A stretch of DNA of 32,500 bases from Anaeromyces robustus (GCA_002104895.1 MCFG01000522.1:1-32500); one strand, 5' to 3'. Counted from the stretch's first letter, positions 11,645 to 31,619 are shown. A program made the numbers and translations. The notes: generated from the letters alone by a model not told the origin.

Positions 11645-11666
11645 TAACAATAACAATAACAATAAC

Positions 11667-11702
<36 letters not shown>
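11645..11702. repeat. Compound microsatellite (AACAAT)n then (AAT)n
   Basis: Four or so AACAAT units grade into about ten AAT units. Translated on the plus strand this gives a poly-Asn tail on a spurious frame (11505-11711), which is not a gene. Confidence 0.9.
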
Positions 11703-11704
<2 letters not shown>

Positions 11705-12853
11705 GTATTAAAAGAAAAATAAATAAATTATAAAAAAAGAATAATTTAAAAAAAAAATAATTACAAAAAATTATTATTATTATTAATTATTAATTATTAT
11801 TATTATTAGTTATTATTATTATTAGTTATTAGGATAAAATATTAAATATTAATATTTAATTATTTAACATTTTTTTTCATTAATGCTAAATAAATTATTT
11901 GTTTCTTCTAAAAAAAAGGGGGGGATAAGCTTTAAAATAAAAAAAAAAAAAAAAACTATACATTATACATTATATATAATTTTTTTTTTTTTTTAAATTT
12001 TGCATTTTGGTTTATATATATATGTTTATTATATATATAATTAATAAATAAATTATTTATAATAAAATTTTATCATCATTATTATATTTATATCATCATT
12101 TTTCATTTACTATTTTTATTAAATACTTTTTTTTTTTTTTTTTTAGTATTTTAAAAAATAAATAATAAATAATCATAATAATTTTAATAATAAATGATAA
12201 TATTTTATTATTATAAATTATTTTTATTATTATTTTCTTTTCTTTTCTTTAACTTTTTTTCTTTTTATATTTTTTAATGAAAAGAAATATACATATATAA
12301 AAATATATAATTTATATATATATATATATACGTATTCTTTTCATATTTCTAATATAAAAAAAAATATAAATAAATAAATAGTATTTTATATATACAAAAA
12401 GGAAAAAAAATACATATATATATCATATATTAATTTATAAATATATATATATTTTTTAATTTCTATATATTTATATATATATATATATTTTTTTTTTAAA
12501 AAAAAATTGTTTGTTATATTAAATTAAAATTATATTTTAAATAATATTTTAAATTATATTTTATAGGTTTTTTATAATAATTTTATAATAGATGTTTTTT
12601 TTTTTTTTTTTCAGAGAAAAAAAAAAACCTTTGTATTAAAAAAAACCTTTTTTTTTTAATTTTTTTTATTATAATTAGATTTTTTTTGATTTTGTTTTTA
12701 TATTATTATTTTTTTTATTTTTAATTATATTTTGTTTTATTTTATTTTATTTTGTTTTGTTTTGTTAATTTTTTTTTAATTTAATTTAATTTAAATTATT
12801 TTTTTTTTAAATTTTTCATTTTTCTTTATTTTTTTTTTTATTTCATTTTTTTT

Positions 12854-15800
12854 TTAATTTGGGAATTCAACTGTTAATTTCCATGTAGCATTAGCTTTTT
12901 CACATGGTACAGCATCAATTACATTTTCTTTAAGATTATTGAAACAAAGATCTTCTTCTTCATTCTTAGTACGAATACCAAGTTTATCATCATCTCTAAA
13001 ATTGATAATTGCAGCATGATTCTTAACATAATGAAGATCATTTAATAAAATATTTTCAATACATTCATTAATGATAAGTTGACCATCTGGAGTGTAAATA
13101 ATACAATCTTCTTCTTTTTCTTGATTAATAATATAACTATCTTCTTTATTAGAAATTAACCATTTTTGATATTTGTTATTTGTTTCACATTTTTCTAATC
13201 TAAGAGAATCCTTTAATTTACCTGAAAAAGTTAAACATAATTTCTTTTCAACATTATAAATCCAAACCTTCTTTGTATTGGTAACAACAGCTTCAAAGGT
13301 ACGACATTCGATATAATCTTCTGGATTAAATAATTCACCATAATCATTGTAAATTTCATTATTATCATTAATTTCAGTAACTTCTTCTTCATTAATTGGT
13401 TCAATATTAATTTCAGTAACTTCTTCTTCATTTTCTCCATTGGTTGGTTCATCCTTAATTTCAGTAACTTCTTCTTCATTTTCTCCATTTGTTGGTTCAT
13501 CCTTAATTTCAGTAACTTCTTCTTCATTTTCTCCATTTGTTGGTTCATCCTTAATTTCAGTAACTTCTTCTTCATTTTCTCCATTAGTTGGTTCATCCTT
13601 AATTTCAGTAACTTCTTCTTCATTACCTTCATTAGCTGGTTCAATATTAATTTCAGTAACTTCTTCTTCATTTTCTTCTTCAAGATTAAGAGTTTCAGCT
13701 TCACCAGTAATTTCTTCATCATCACTACTACTAATACCTTCAGTTTCTTCAATAACATTGTTTCCTTCATTAACCTTTATTATTTCTTCTTCTTCTTCTT
13801 CTTCATTTACTGTTTCTTCCTTCTTTGGTTTACATTTATTAATATGTTTTACAATTATCTTTTGCTTATTTTCACCATTAATCTTTTTACCTTTATTTTT
13901 AACAATCTTTTTAATTACTTTTTTACCTAATCCTCTTTTATCAAATGTCTTTTCTTCTTCTTCTTCCTTTTCTTCTTCTTCCTTATTTTCATTATCATCA
14001 CCTTCAATTGGACCAAATTCATCATCATCTTCAATTGGACCAAATTCATCATCATCTTCAATTGGACCAAGTGGTAAGTCATCATCATCATCTTCTTCTT
14101 CTTCTAAAACACCTGGAACATCTCTTAATCTCCAATGTTGATATTCATCTTCAACATCACATTCTTCCATTTTAACACGAAGACCTTTATTTTCAGTAAA
14201 AATAGTAATACCATATGGATCATAATCATCGTCAATAGCTCTTAAACATTTACCTGGGAATTCATCACTCATAATCAAATCCTTTTCTTTAGTTATAGTA
14301 GTAATATCACCAATTTGAGTACCAGTTCTACAACTTTCAGCATAAGCTAAACCTTCTTCATCAAAGTTAACGCATACATCTTCATAAAAGTTTTGAATAA
14401 TTTGAGTTTCACCTTTTTTGGAAATATGCCATATAGCATCTTCATCTTTTGGATCACAAGTGGTTAAAATTATACTTTCATCAAGATAATTATCTGGAGC
14501 GAATTTAAGACATAAATCCTTATAATAATTATAAACCCATGTATCTCTGAAATTACTATCTTTATCATCATCATCATCATCATTATTCTTTGGTTTATTT
14601 TCTATTGGATGATTATTAATGGAACATTTACCAAATTCAGTTTGACATTCAACTTCACAGAATTCTTCTTCAGTACCACAATAACCATCTCTTGAACAAC
14701 AATTATCCTTTGAACAAGACATTTTACCAGAACGAAGACCACAACCTTTATATACATTATCGGAAGAATAAACAACTAATTTACCAATATTAAGGAGACG
14801 ATTTGGTGTATTATATTGATCTAAATCTGTAATAACACCTTTAACTGAAAGATCTATAAGAGTTTTTTTTATAAGATCTTGATCATAGTTAATACTTGGA
14901 TTTTCGGCAATAATTAAAGCTGCAGCACCAGCAGTAATTGGAGAAGAGAAAGAAGTACCCCAAGTGTATTCAGTATTATCATAAATCTTACCTTCTTCAG
15001 CATCATCTGGGAAAGAAGCTAAATAGGCATAACCTGGAGCAAAAATATCAATACATTCACCAATGTTACTGAATGGAGAAGATATGTAGAGATCACTATC
15101 ATCTGTAACACTTGCTTCTTCAAAATTATTAGTAATACTACCAACACTTATAACATCAACATAGGAACCTGGGTAATTTTTATCATTAACCATACCATAA
15201 ACACGAGTATATCTTGGAGCAGTAATACAGGCGTCAGTAGCTTCATTACCAGCAGCAGCGAAAACTTTAAATCCTTTTCTAATCATAAGATTAAAGAGTT
15301 TATCAAGTACATTTATGTATTCAAAATTACCAGAAGATATATTAATAATAGTTTTTGCTGGATTTTTAGCATAATCTTTAATATATTCTAAAGCAGCAAT
15401 ATAATCTGAAACAAAACCTTCCATAGCAATCATATGAATATTTGCCTTTTTAGCAACACCATTAATGGTACCAGCAGCAGCTGAAGCAACAGAAATTCCA
15501 TGATATTGTTCATCATAATGAAGAGTACAATTTTTGGATAATTTTGAACCTGGTTTAATTTTGTTATATTTTGAAGCTGAAACGATTGCATCACAAGTAA
15601 CAGTACGATAGGTAGTATCAAAATCAACATGATTAACATTAATACCACTATCAATAAAGTAAATATCAACACCTTCACCAGCAGAAGATGGATAATAATA
15701 ATTAGTATCATATTTACCAATAAGTTCTAAATTAACTCTTGATTGAGAAATAAGGGATAAATGATGACCAGCTTCTTTTTCAATGCTAACTTGTTTCCAT

Positions 15801-16654
15801 TTTGTATCCTTTTTAATATCAGTGATATTATAATAGTTATCAATTTCACCTCTCTTATCATTTTTGGAAGCACTTCCTTTTTTAGGAATACTAAGTGGTT
15901 TACCATCTTTAGTTCTGAAAGCTAATTCTTCTGGAACATCAACAAATGGAATTTTGAAATCTTCCTTAATTTCAGAAACATTTGGTAAACCTTCAAAGAC
16001 ATCACGTAAATAATCTGAAAGATAAGCATAGACAACAGTAACATCTAAAATAGTATAAGTTTTCTTTAAAATTTTTTCAAAAGCTTCGCTTTCAAAAATA
16101 TCATTAATAGAATCACTACGTTTACGTTTACGAATCATATTATGTACTTCTTCATTAACAATTTCATCCTTTTTATAAGTATCAATATTATCAATGATAA
16201 GTTCAGCAAGTTCTTCCATTTGCTTAGATACAAATGAAGATTTTGGTTTTAATGTTTTTTCTAATTCTTTAACATCAAGTTTACCATTATCAAGTAAATT
16301 ATCGGATTTACAAAAAACTGTAGCATTTAAATTTATATCATTAAGTTCGGAATAACAATCATCACTTGAAACAATTTGTTCAACTTCATCCATATCAATT
16401 GGAATAAATTTTAATTCTTCATTGTTTAAATCCTTTTTACGTAATTTATATTCTTGCTTTGTTGGTTGAATATCAAATGAATACTTACTTGAATCTTTTA
16501 TAGAAATAATATAATATTTATTACCAGAATTACTTTGTTCCTTTACCTCATTAATTTCCTTTTCTTCAATATTATATTGATTTTTCTTTAAAGCTTCAAT
16601 TACACCTATAAGGCATAAAAATAGTAAAATATATATTGAATTTATTGATTGCAT
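12854..16654 (-). CDS. Secreted subtilisin-like (S8) protease with hevein-type chitin-binding and beta-trefoil domains
   Basis: Complete intronless gene of 1266 residues. Residues 1-21 are a signal peptide. About 22-300 is a long, highly charged propeptide with basic sites RKRKR (175-179) and KR (267-268). About 310-625 is the S8 catalytic domain: D335 (FIDSGIN), H385 (HGISVAS), N470 (AAAGN, oxyanion hole) and S568 (GTSFSSP). Residues 638-677 have the eight cysteines of a hevein-like CBM18 (C638, 647, 652, 653, 659, 666, 670, 677). About 705-845 is a ricin-B-like trefoil (CLKF, IWHI, CVNF, HWRL motifs). About 850-1110 is acidic with short repeats and a basic island (902-945). About 1128-1262 is a second trefoil-like segment (KLCLTF, YQKWLI, ATWKL). 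It is probably an extracellular or wall-associated protease that binds chitin or glycans. The triad is complete, so activity is expected; the substrate is unknown. The ATG is chosen because it starts the signal peptide. Confidence 0.93.
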   Translation of the reverse strand: MQSINSIYILLFLCLIGVIEALKKNQYNIEEKEINEVKEQSNSGNKYYIISIKDSSKYSFDIQPTKQEYKLRKKDLNNEELKFIPIDMDEVEQIVSSDDCYSELNDINLNATVFCKSDNLLDNGKLDVKELEKTLKPKSSFVSKQMEELAELIIDNIDTYKKDEIVNEEVHNMIRKRKRSDSINDIFESEAFEKILKKTYTILDVTVVYAYLSDYLRDVFEGLPNVSEIKEDFKIPFVDVPEELAFRTKDGKPLSIPKKGSASKNDKRGEIDNYYNITDIKKDTKWKQVSIEKEAGHHLSLISQSRVNLELIGKYDTNYYYPSSAGEGVDIYFIDSGINVNHVDFDTTYRTVTCDAIVSASKYNKIKPGSKLSKNCTLHYDEQYHGISVASAAAGTINGVAKKANIHMIAMEGFVSDYIAALEYIKDYAKNPAKTIINISSGNFEYINVLDKLFNLMIRKGFKVFAAAGNEATDACITAPRYTRVYGMVNDKNYPGSYVDVISVGSITNNFEEASVTDDSDLYISSPFSNIGECIDIFAPGYAYLASFPDDAEEGKIYDNTEYTWGTSFSSPITAGAAALIIAENPSINYDQDLIKKTLIDLSVKGVITDLDQYNTPNRLLNIGKLVVYSSDNVYKGCGLRSGKMSCSKDNCCSRDGYCGTEEEFCEVECQTEFGKCSINNHPIENKPKNNDDDDDDKDSNFRDTWVYNYYKDLCLKFAPDNYLDESIILTTCDPKDEDAIWHISKKGETQIIQNFYEDVCVNFDEEGLAYAESCRTGTQIGDITTITKEKDLIMSDEFPGKCLRAIDDDYDPYGITIFTENKGLRVKMEECDVEDEYQHWRLRDVPGVLEEEEDDDDDLPLGPIEDDDEFGPIEDDDEFGPIEGDDNENKEEEEKEEEEEKTFDKRGLGKKVIKKIVKNKGKKINGENKQKIIVKHINKCKPKKEETVNEEEEEEEIIKVNEGNNVIEETEGISSSDDEEITGEAETLNLEEENEEEVTEINIEPANEGNEEEVTEIKDEPTNGENEEEVTEIKDEPTNGENEEEVTEIKDEPTNGENEEEVTEIKDEPTNGENEEEVTEINIEPINEEEVTEINDNNEIYNDYGELFNPEDYIECRTFEAVVTNTKKVWIYNVEKKLCLTFSGKLKDSLRLEKCETNNKYQKWLISNKEDSYIINQEKEEDCIIYTPDGQLIINECIENILLNDLHYVKNHAAIINFRDDDKLGIRTKNEEEDLCFNNLKENVIDAVPCEKANATWKLTVEFPN
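13367..13675 (-). repeat. 48-bp coding repeats for an acidic tract
   Basis: Inside the protease gene, residues about 994-1095 consist of 16-residue units close to ENEEEVTEIKDEPTNG. The four central units are almost identical at the DNA level and variant units flank them (NIEP in place of KDEP). The unit joins the basic island to the last trefoil-like domain. Confidence 0.93.
14000..14068 (-). repeat. 27-bp coding repeats (GPIEDDDEF)
   Basis: Two full and one diverged nine-residue unit of GPIEDDDEF at residues about 863-885 of the protease, just after the first trefoil domain and within the Asp/Glu-rich region. Confidence 0.85.
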
Positions 16655-17996
16655 TTTTAATGTATATTAATTTCTATATATATATATAAATAAATTAAAT
16701 GTTTTAATTATTTTTTGATATATATATTTTATTGTTTCATAATATAATTTTATTTTTGTTTTATATTTGTATGGTATTTTTTTTTTTTTTTTAAAAAAAA
16801 AAATATTTATTCTATTTTGTTTTTATTATATTTTTATTTTATTTTTATTTTATTTTATTTTGTTGTATTTGTTGTAATTTTATATTTTAATTTTATTTTT
16901 ATTTTATATTTCTATATGTTAATTATATATATATATATTTTATTTTGTATGTGTGTTAAAATATATATATATAATTAATATATAATTATTTTTTATTATA
17001 TTTTATTTTTTATTTTTTAATATTTATTTAAAGGTCTATTTTTTCTATTATATTTTTTTTTTCTATTTTTTTTTATTTAAAATAAAAAAAGAAAAGAAAA
17101 GGAAAATATTATTCTATATATTATAAAATATTATAGCAAACTATTATAATTATAATTATAATATTACAAAAAAAAAAATTTTTTTTTATATTAAAATTAA
17201 ATTATTATATATTATTTAATAATTATATGTTGCAACAATATGTATATTAATATTCTGTATAATATATAATATATAAATATAATGTAATATATATTAATTT
17301 TTTAATATAAGTTATTATTATATATTAAGTAATTAATATATAATAATTAAATAATAAAATAAATGAAAATATTTCTATATAAACAATATTTCTTGTGTAA
17401 CAAATAAATGAGTAAGTGTATAAATTAGTATAAAATAAATAAATTTATTTTACATTTCTTTTATTAAATTATTCAAAATTAAATGAACAATAATTAAATA
17501 AATAAATAAATAATATAATTATATAATTATAATTATATATAATTTATATAAATATATGAAGAAATATTAGAAAAAAAAATTAAAAAATATATAAAAAGAG
17601 GGTGTGAGTTGTATTTTTGTTTAAAGAAAAAAAAGTACAAAAATTTAAAAAAAATTTTTTTATAATTTTATTTATTATAATTTTAAAAAAATTTTCGAAA
17701 AACTATTAATTATTAATTTTGTGTAATTTAAAAAATAGAAATATAGAAAAATAAAGGAAAAAAAATTGTTTTATATATTAATTACGGTATTAATTATGAA
17801 ATATTATAAATATTATTTATAAATAATATTATAATTTTTTTATAATATATTATAATACATTTATTATAATATAAAGTTTTATTATACTATTATAATAAAA
17901 TTATATATTAACTTTATTAATTTGATAAATCAATTTTTTTTTAAAAAAAAACTTTTAATAACTCTAATAATTATTTTTTATGTAATTAATAATAAA

Positions 17997-18071
17997 TTAA
18001 TATATATAATAAATAATAAGTTATTAATAACTTATTAATAACTTATTATTAATTTATTATATATATATTAA
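17997..18071. repeat. Long near-perfect palindrome
   Basis: The inner 18-bp arms (18013-18030 and 18032-18049) are perfect complements around a single base. The outer arms continue the symmetry to about 17997 and 18071 with two small length differences. The whole could fold into a hairpin of more than 30 bp. It is entirely A/T apart from the inner G and C, so part of the symmetry may come from composition. Confidence 0.75.
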
Positions 18072-18151
18072 TATATCAATAGAATATATTCCTTATTAAC
18101 TAATATAAATAATATATCAATAGAATATATTCCTTATTAACTAATATAAAT
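18070..18151. repeat. 41-bp tandem duplication
   Basis: Two copies of a 41-bp unit at 18070-18110 and 18111-18151, including the complex part AGAATATATTCCTTATTAAC, directly abut the palindrome. The copies are identical as read. Confidence 0.9.
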
Positions 18152-19306
18152 ATTATTCTAAAGCTAAGTTATTATAAAAAATAATAAATGAAAATAAATG
18201 AAGTTGAATAAATAAATTTGATATTTAATATAAATCACTATAAGGTTACTATTAAATTATAACAAAATATCTTCTTTTTTTTTTATTAGTAGTATATATT
18301 TAAAAAAAAATAATATAAGTTTTATTTTTTTATATAGATGAAATATTTTTATAAATAAATATTCCTTCTCATTTTTTGTATTATAATCTACAATAAATTT
18401 ATTATTATTCTTTTATATCCTAAGTTGGTAAGTTTTTATTTGATAAAAATGGTGGTATAAATTTTAATTAATTTCTAATTATTTTATTGGTTAAAAAACT
18501 GTTCAACATTATCAATTTATTTATATTAATTTTTTCATATTTAGTAATTAAATTTAAAACTATTACAATAATAAAAAGTTTAAATTGAATTATCTATTAT
18601 TGTTTATATATACTTTTTTAACTTTTTAATTATTATTATTATTATTATTATTATTCATTATTATTATTATTATTTTCTTTATTATAAACTATCAGTATTT
18701 TAACTTTAATTTATAAAAAATAGCCAACTTCTTTCTATTCATCTATAATATTTCTTTTTTTCTTTAAAAAAAAAATATAGAAATAAAGAAACCTCTATTG
18801 ATGTGCAACAAATGTCAATTAAATTTAAAATTTTATAAATGTATTTTACTTTTTTATTTTATCTTATTTATTAATTATGAAACAATAAGTGCTTAACAAA
18901 AAAAAATATTTTTTTAACCAATTGTTTTTTATATTTATAATAAAATTACATATACTTAAATATTTAAATATAATTCTGTAATTTTTTTTTAATCATTATT
19001 CTATATCAGTTTTTTATATATAATCTTTTATTTATTTCATAACATTTATAATATATGTAATTTTAGATTTTAAAAGATAAAAGAAACTAAAATTTAATAT
19101 TTTATTTATCTTTAATTTGTTTTATTTATAATACAAAGGATAAAATAAGTAAATGTTTATTATCATTTAATTACAAAAAAAAAAAAAAAAAAAAAAAAAA
19201 GACACTTCTTTTATTCTTTTATTAATTATAAAAATTTTTTTTTAAAGAAAAAAAAAAAAAAAACAATAAATATTTTAATATTTGTTATTATTACAATTTT
19301 ATCATT

Positions 19307-19399
19307 TTATATATTTTCATTCTTCCCTATCTTATGAATATCACCAAATAAATAAAATTTTATTAGTTCCATTATAGGTAAAATTAACAGTTTTTTCAT
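19307..19399 (-). other. Weak short ORF, 30 codons
   Basis: An ATG at 19397-19399 opens a 30-residue frame (MKKLLILPIMELIKFYLFGD then ten more residues) that ends in TAA at 19307. Its residue composition is more varied than that of other intergenic frames. It has no visible neighbours, no recognised family and no splice context. It could be a chance frame or a relic. Confidence 0.15.
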
Positions 19400-19839
19400 T
19401 GGCTGAAACCTTTTTTTTTTTTGTTTCTTTTTTTTTTTATTATTTTCACCGTTTTTATTTATTTAAAAAGTTTATTGATATAGTTGACTAAAAAATTCTA
19501 TACACAAAAAAGAACAAATATATTAAAAAATTTTTACAAAGCAAAAATAATGAATATAATAAATAATATAAAAAATAAAATAATAAAATTTTAAATTAAT
19601 ATATATTAATTTAAAAAGATTATTTAATATTTTTTATACTAAAATGTATTAAATAATTATATGCATTTAGAAAAAAAAATGATAAATATGATAATAAAAA
19701 TGATAAAGATGATAAAAATGATAAAAAATAAAAAAAATAAAAAATAAAAAAAAAAAAAAAAAAAAAAAAGAAAATAAAAAAAATCTTTAAGAAGGAAAAC
19801 AATAATTTAATAAATGTTTCACAGGTTTAATACATTGAT

Positions 19840-19898
19840 TTCAACTTTTAACTAACAAGATATTAAATAATTTTTTTTCAACTTTTAACTAACAAGAT
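19840..19898. repeat. 22-bp direct repeat, 37-bp period
   Basis: The sequence TTCAACTTTTAACTAACAAG plus two more bases occurs at 19840-19861 and 19877-19898. Its function is unknown; it could be a small local duplication. Confidence 0.85.
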
Positions 19899-20677
19899 TT
19901 AAAGATTATTCTAATTTAAATAAAATACTTATGATATTAAGTATTTATTAAATATAAAAATTAGTACATAGATTTTTAATAATAAATTTATACATATATT
20001 TTTTAAATGAATATATATGGTTTGTTTTAATAAAAAGTTATTGATTTATAACATTTATAATGAATTATTTTTTTTTTTAATATGATATTTATTTTTATAT
20101 AATTATATAAAGTTTTTTTATTATTAAATAATAAAGCAAAGTAAAAAAGAAAATTGAAATTATACATTTATTCTATTAATAATATTTTTATTTTATTTTG
20201 TTTGTTTATATTAATTTACTGATATAAAGAGTAATCTAATAAAAAATAATATTATTAAAAGAATAAAAAAGAAATGATGAATAATATATATATATATAAG
20301 AATGAAATGTATAATAGTAAAATAAAAATAAAAATATTAAAAGAAAAAATAGAATATATATATATATATATATAAAGAAAAGAAAAAAAGAAAATAAAAA
20401 GAAAAAACTAAATATAAAATGTAACCATAGCCAATAATCTTATTTATATATATTATAGTTTTTTATATATAATATAGTTTTCTTTTTCTTTTTTCGTTTC
20501 TTTCTTATATATATATATATATATATATTATCGAATTTAATAGATTTATAGATCTATCTATAAATTAAATATTAACAATATATATAAATATTTAAAAATA
20601 TTTTGTGTTTCGTATATCTTTTTTTTTTTTTTTATTTTTTACTTTGTTATGTTTTTTTTTTTTTTTTTTTTTTTTCA

Positions 20678-28668
<7,991 letters not shown>

Positions 28669-29816
28669 TTGACTTTAACTACATATAAAAATATTTAATT
28701 TTAAAAGTTTATTAATACATTAAAAATATTATATATTTAATATAAATTTAATACAAACAATATTAAATATAAAACTGTTTTTATTATTAAAGTAATATTT
28801 ACAATTATATGTTATATGAAAGAAGGTTAAATACAAAATAAAAGTAAAAAAAAAAAAAGAATGAAATAATTTAAACGAATTTCATTCGTTTCTAAAATTT
28901 TAATTATGTTGGTAAATATAATTTAAAGTTTTTTTTTTTTTTTTGTATATATGGTTAAATATATTAATAAAAAAAATAGGACAATTCTTAAAATTAATAT
29001 AAAAAATATTTTTATTGTTAGTTTTTCAATTTATATCAATCGATTTTATAAAAGAAAATTATAATATGAAAATGAATAAAATAATAATAAATATTTAATT
29101 AATTTTATTCTTCATACAACGTTTATTATTATGTTGGATAAATTATTTTATTAAATTATAAAAAAAAAAGGAATTAAAATATAATGTAATTTTAAAAAAA
29201 GTATAATAAAAAAAATTGGAAAAAATAATATATAATTATAAATTAATTTGAGTATATAATATTAAATAATAAAATTAAATATTATATAATATTAAATAAT
29301 AAATACATAATTTTTTATTCTATTCTCAATAAAAAAAATAATAATTATAAATATTTTTATATATATTACATACATATTAATTATACATATTATAAAATAA
29401 AGATCTAATTAAATTAATATATATTCCCAATGTATTATACAATTTATTAAATCTTTTTTTTTAATTAATTTAAAAAATTTTATAAAAAAAATAATAAATG
29501 ATTTCATCATACTTTAAAATAATTTCTAATAATTTTAAAAATATTTAAAATATTTGTTATAATGATATAACAAACAAATAAATGTGTAGATAAATAAAAA
29601 ATTAAATAATTATATAAATAAAATATATATAAATATATATAAATATTGATTATAACGTTTTATATTTATTTATAATTATTTATATTTATTTTCCATACTA
29701 AAACTTATTTTTATAGATAAGGATTATAGTTTCTTACTTTTTTTTATAACAATATAAATATATAAAGTGAACATGAAAAAAAAAAAATATATATATATAA
29801 AAAGCTTTTACCTGTT

Positions 29817-29904
29817 TTATTTAATTTTATAACTGATATTAATATTTATTAAGAAAGAATTTATTTAATTTTATAACTGATGTTAATATTTATTAAAAAA
29901 GAAT
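29817..29904. repeat. 44-bp tandem duplication
   Basis: Two 44-bp units starting TTATTTAATTTTATAACTGA at 29817 and 29861 differ at only a few bases (ATATT versus ATGTT, AAGAAAG versus AAAAAAG). It is a local duplication in gene-free DNA. Confidence 0.85.
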
Positions 29905-30012
29905 TACTTTATTTTATTTTATTTTTTAGTATTTATATTTATATAATTAGAAATTCTTTTTTTTTCACTTTGTAATGAAATAGATGTATAAACCAAATAT
30001 AATAGAAATTAA

Positions 30013-30144
<132 letters not shown>

Positions 30145-30618
30145 CATATTATAAAAATATTTATATATATATAAATTATTATATTTTATTATTTATAAAT
30201 AAAATCTATGTAAATAAATGCATAAGAAATGCTTAATAGATAAATAAATATAAATATATTTTCTATACAGTTTGGACATAACGTCAACTATAAATTTATA
30301 AATTATTACATTATTGAAAAAATAATAATAATTATTTTTTATAAATAAATATTTATTAAAAAAAAAAATTATTTTTTTTCTAAATGAATATATACACACT
30401 TCGACTTTGTATTTCTATGTATATATATATTATATTATTATATTATGATAATTTATTATCGTTAATATAATTTCTTTTAACCTTTTTATTTTTTTTATTC
30501 AGGTTTTAAAAATTATTCATAATGGTATCTTTATATAATTTATTGATGATTAACTTATTAATTGTTTTATTTTGTATTTATTTATCTTTATTTTCTAATA
30601 ATTTTTTTTTATTTTTTT

Positions 30619-30819
30619 TTATTCATAAATTAATGGTTCAAAATTATTTAAAAGTTTCATATACAGTAAATAGCCTATTTCTAATCCCTTTTTATAATAA
30701 ATAGTGTAGTAAAAAAAAAAGAGTATTAAATTATATATAATCATAGTTCATTATATATATATATTAATATATTAAAAAAAATATTATAATTAATATTATA
30801 ATTTAGCATTATTATTTTA

Positions 30820-30863
<44 letters not shown>

Positions 30864-31588
30864 AACTTACATAACAAAACCCTTCAACTATCAAAATTAT
30901 ATATACAATAAAAATACGACAATGATTTTCACATAATTTATCTAAATATCCCGTATTTCTACAAGCTTTTTCAAATCGATCACTATCACTATATACTGAA
31001 TAAACAATTGCACATAGTAATACCATAATCATTAGAAGCATTTGAACTAATGAATAATAAATTGTATTAATATACCATCTGTTCAAATTCTTCAATTTAT
31101 ATATATGTATTAAAAAAACGTAATAATAAATATAAAATACAACAAAAATAATATTACAATATGACAAAATATATATATGTATATATATATAATATTAAAT
31201 AATATAAAAAGACAACAGTAGATGATATTATAATATAATGCAATAGATAATAGTAAAATATATTAAATATATATATATATATCAATATAAGATAATATAA
31301 GATTTTAAATAATATAAAAAATATGAATAAATAGTATTAGTATATATATTTAAATTATATATAAATATATAAATTATCAAACTAATATTATGTACATAAA
31401 TATATATATATATACCGTTTTAATTAAATGAAATTTAAAAAATGTAATTATAGAAATTACAACTGTTAATAATATTATTGAGTTATCATATACAGAAGTA
31501 AATTTAAAATCGGTTTTCAAATAAGTAATTGTTAAATAAAGATAAAATATCTTTGTATTTTAAATAATGAAAAATATTATAGTTTAGT

Positions 31589-31619
<31 letters not shown>

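Larger units (their letters stand above)
7744..12853. other. AT-rich intergenic region without a supportable gene
   Basis: About 5.1 kb between the GH43 gene and the protease gene. It holds A-runs, (AATA)n, (AAT)n and TA-rich segments and short inverted TA repeats (for example around 9900-9955). Open frames at 9976-10218 and 11505-11711 end in homopolymer-coded residues and lack coding character. The stretch around 10120-10260 is a little more complex in sequence but contains nothing I can name. Confidence 0.75.
16655..20677. other. AT-rich intergenic region between the protease gene and SMC3
   Basis: About 4 kb of AT-rich DNA with T-runs and TA-runs, a palindrome, a 41-bp tandem duplication, a 22-bp direct repeat and a 27-30 nt A-run near 19174-19200. 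The part from about 18700 to 19420 is slightly richer in C and G and contains one short minus-strand frame, but no gene model with homology or splice support could be built. Confidence 0.7.

Noticed and set aside
13440-14141. Ser/Val-rich 233-codon plus-strand frame
   Set aside because: Antisense of the acidic repeats of the protease, produced by the 48-bp and 27-bp repeat periodicity.
30522-30704. 60-codon plus-strand hydrophobic frame
   Set aside because: Overlaps the proposed last exon of the minus-strand membrane-protein gene in antisense, and its sequence is low-complexity Leu/Phe/Ile.
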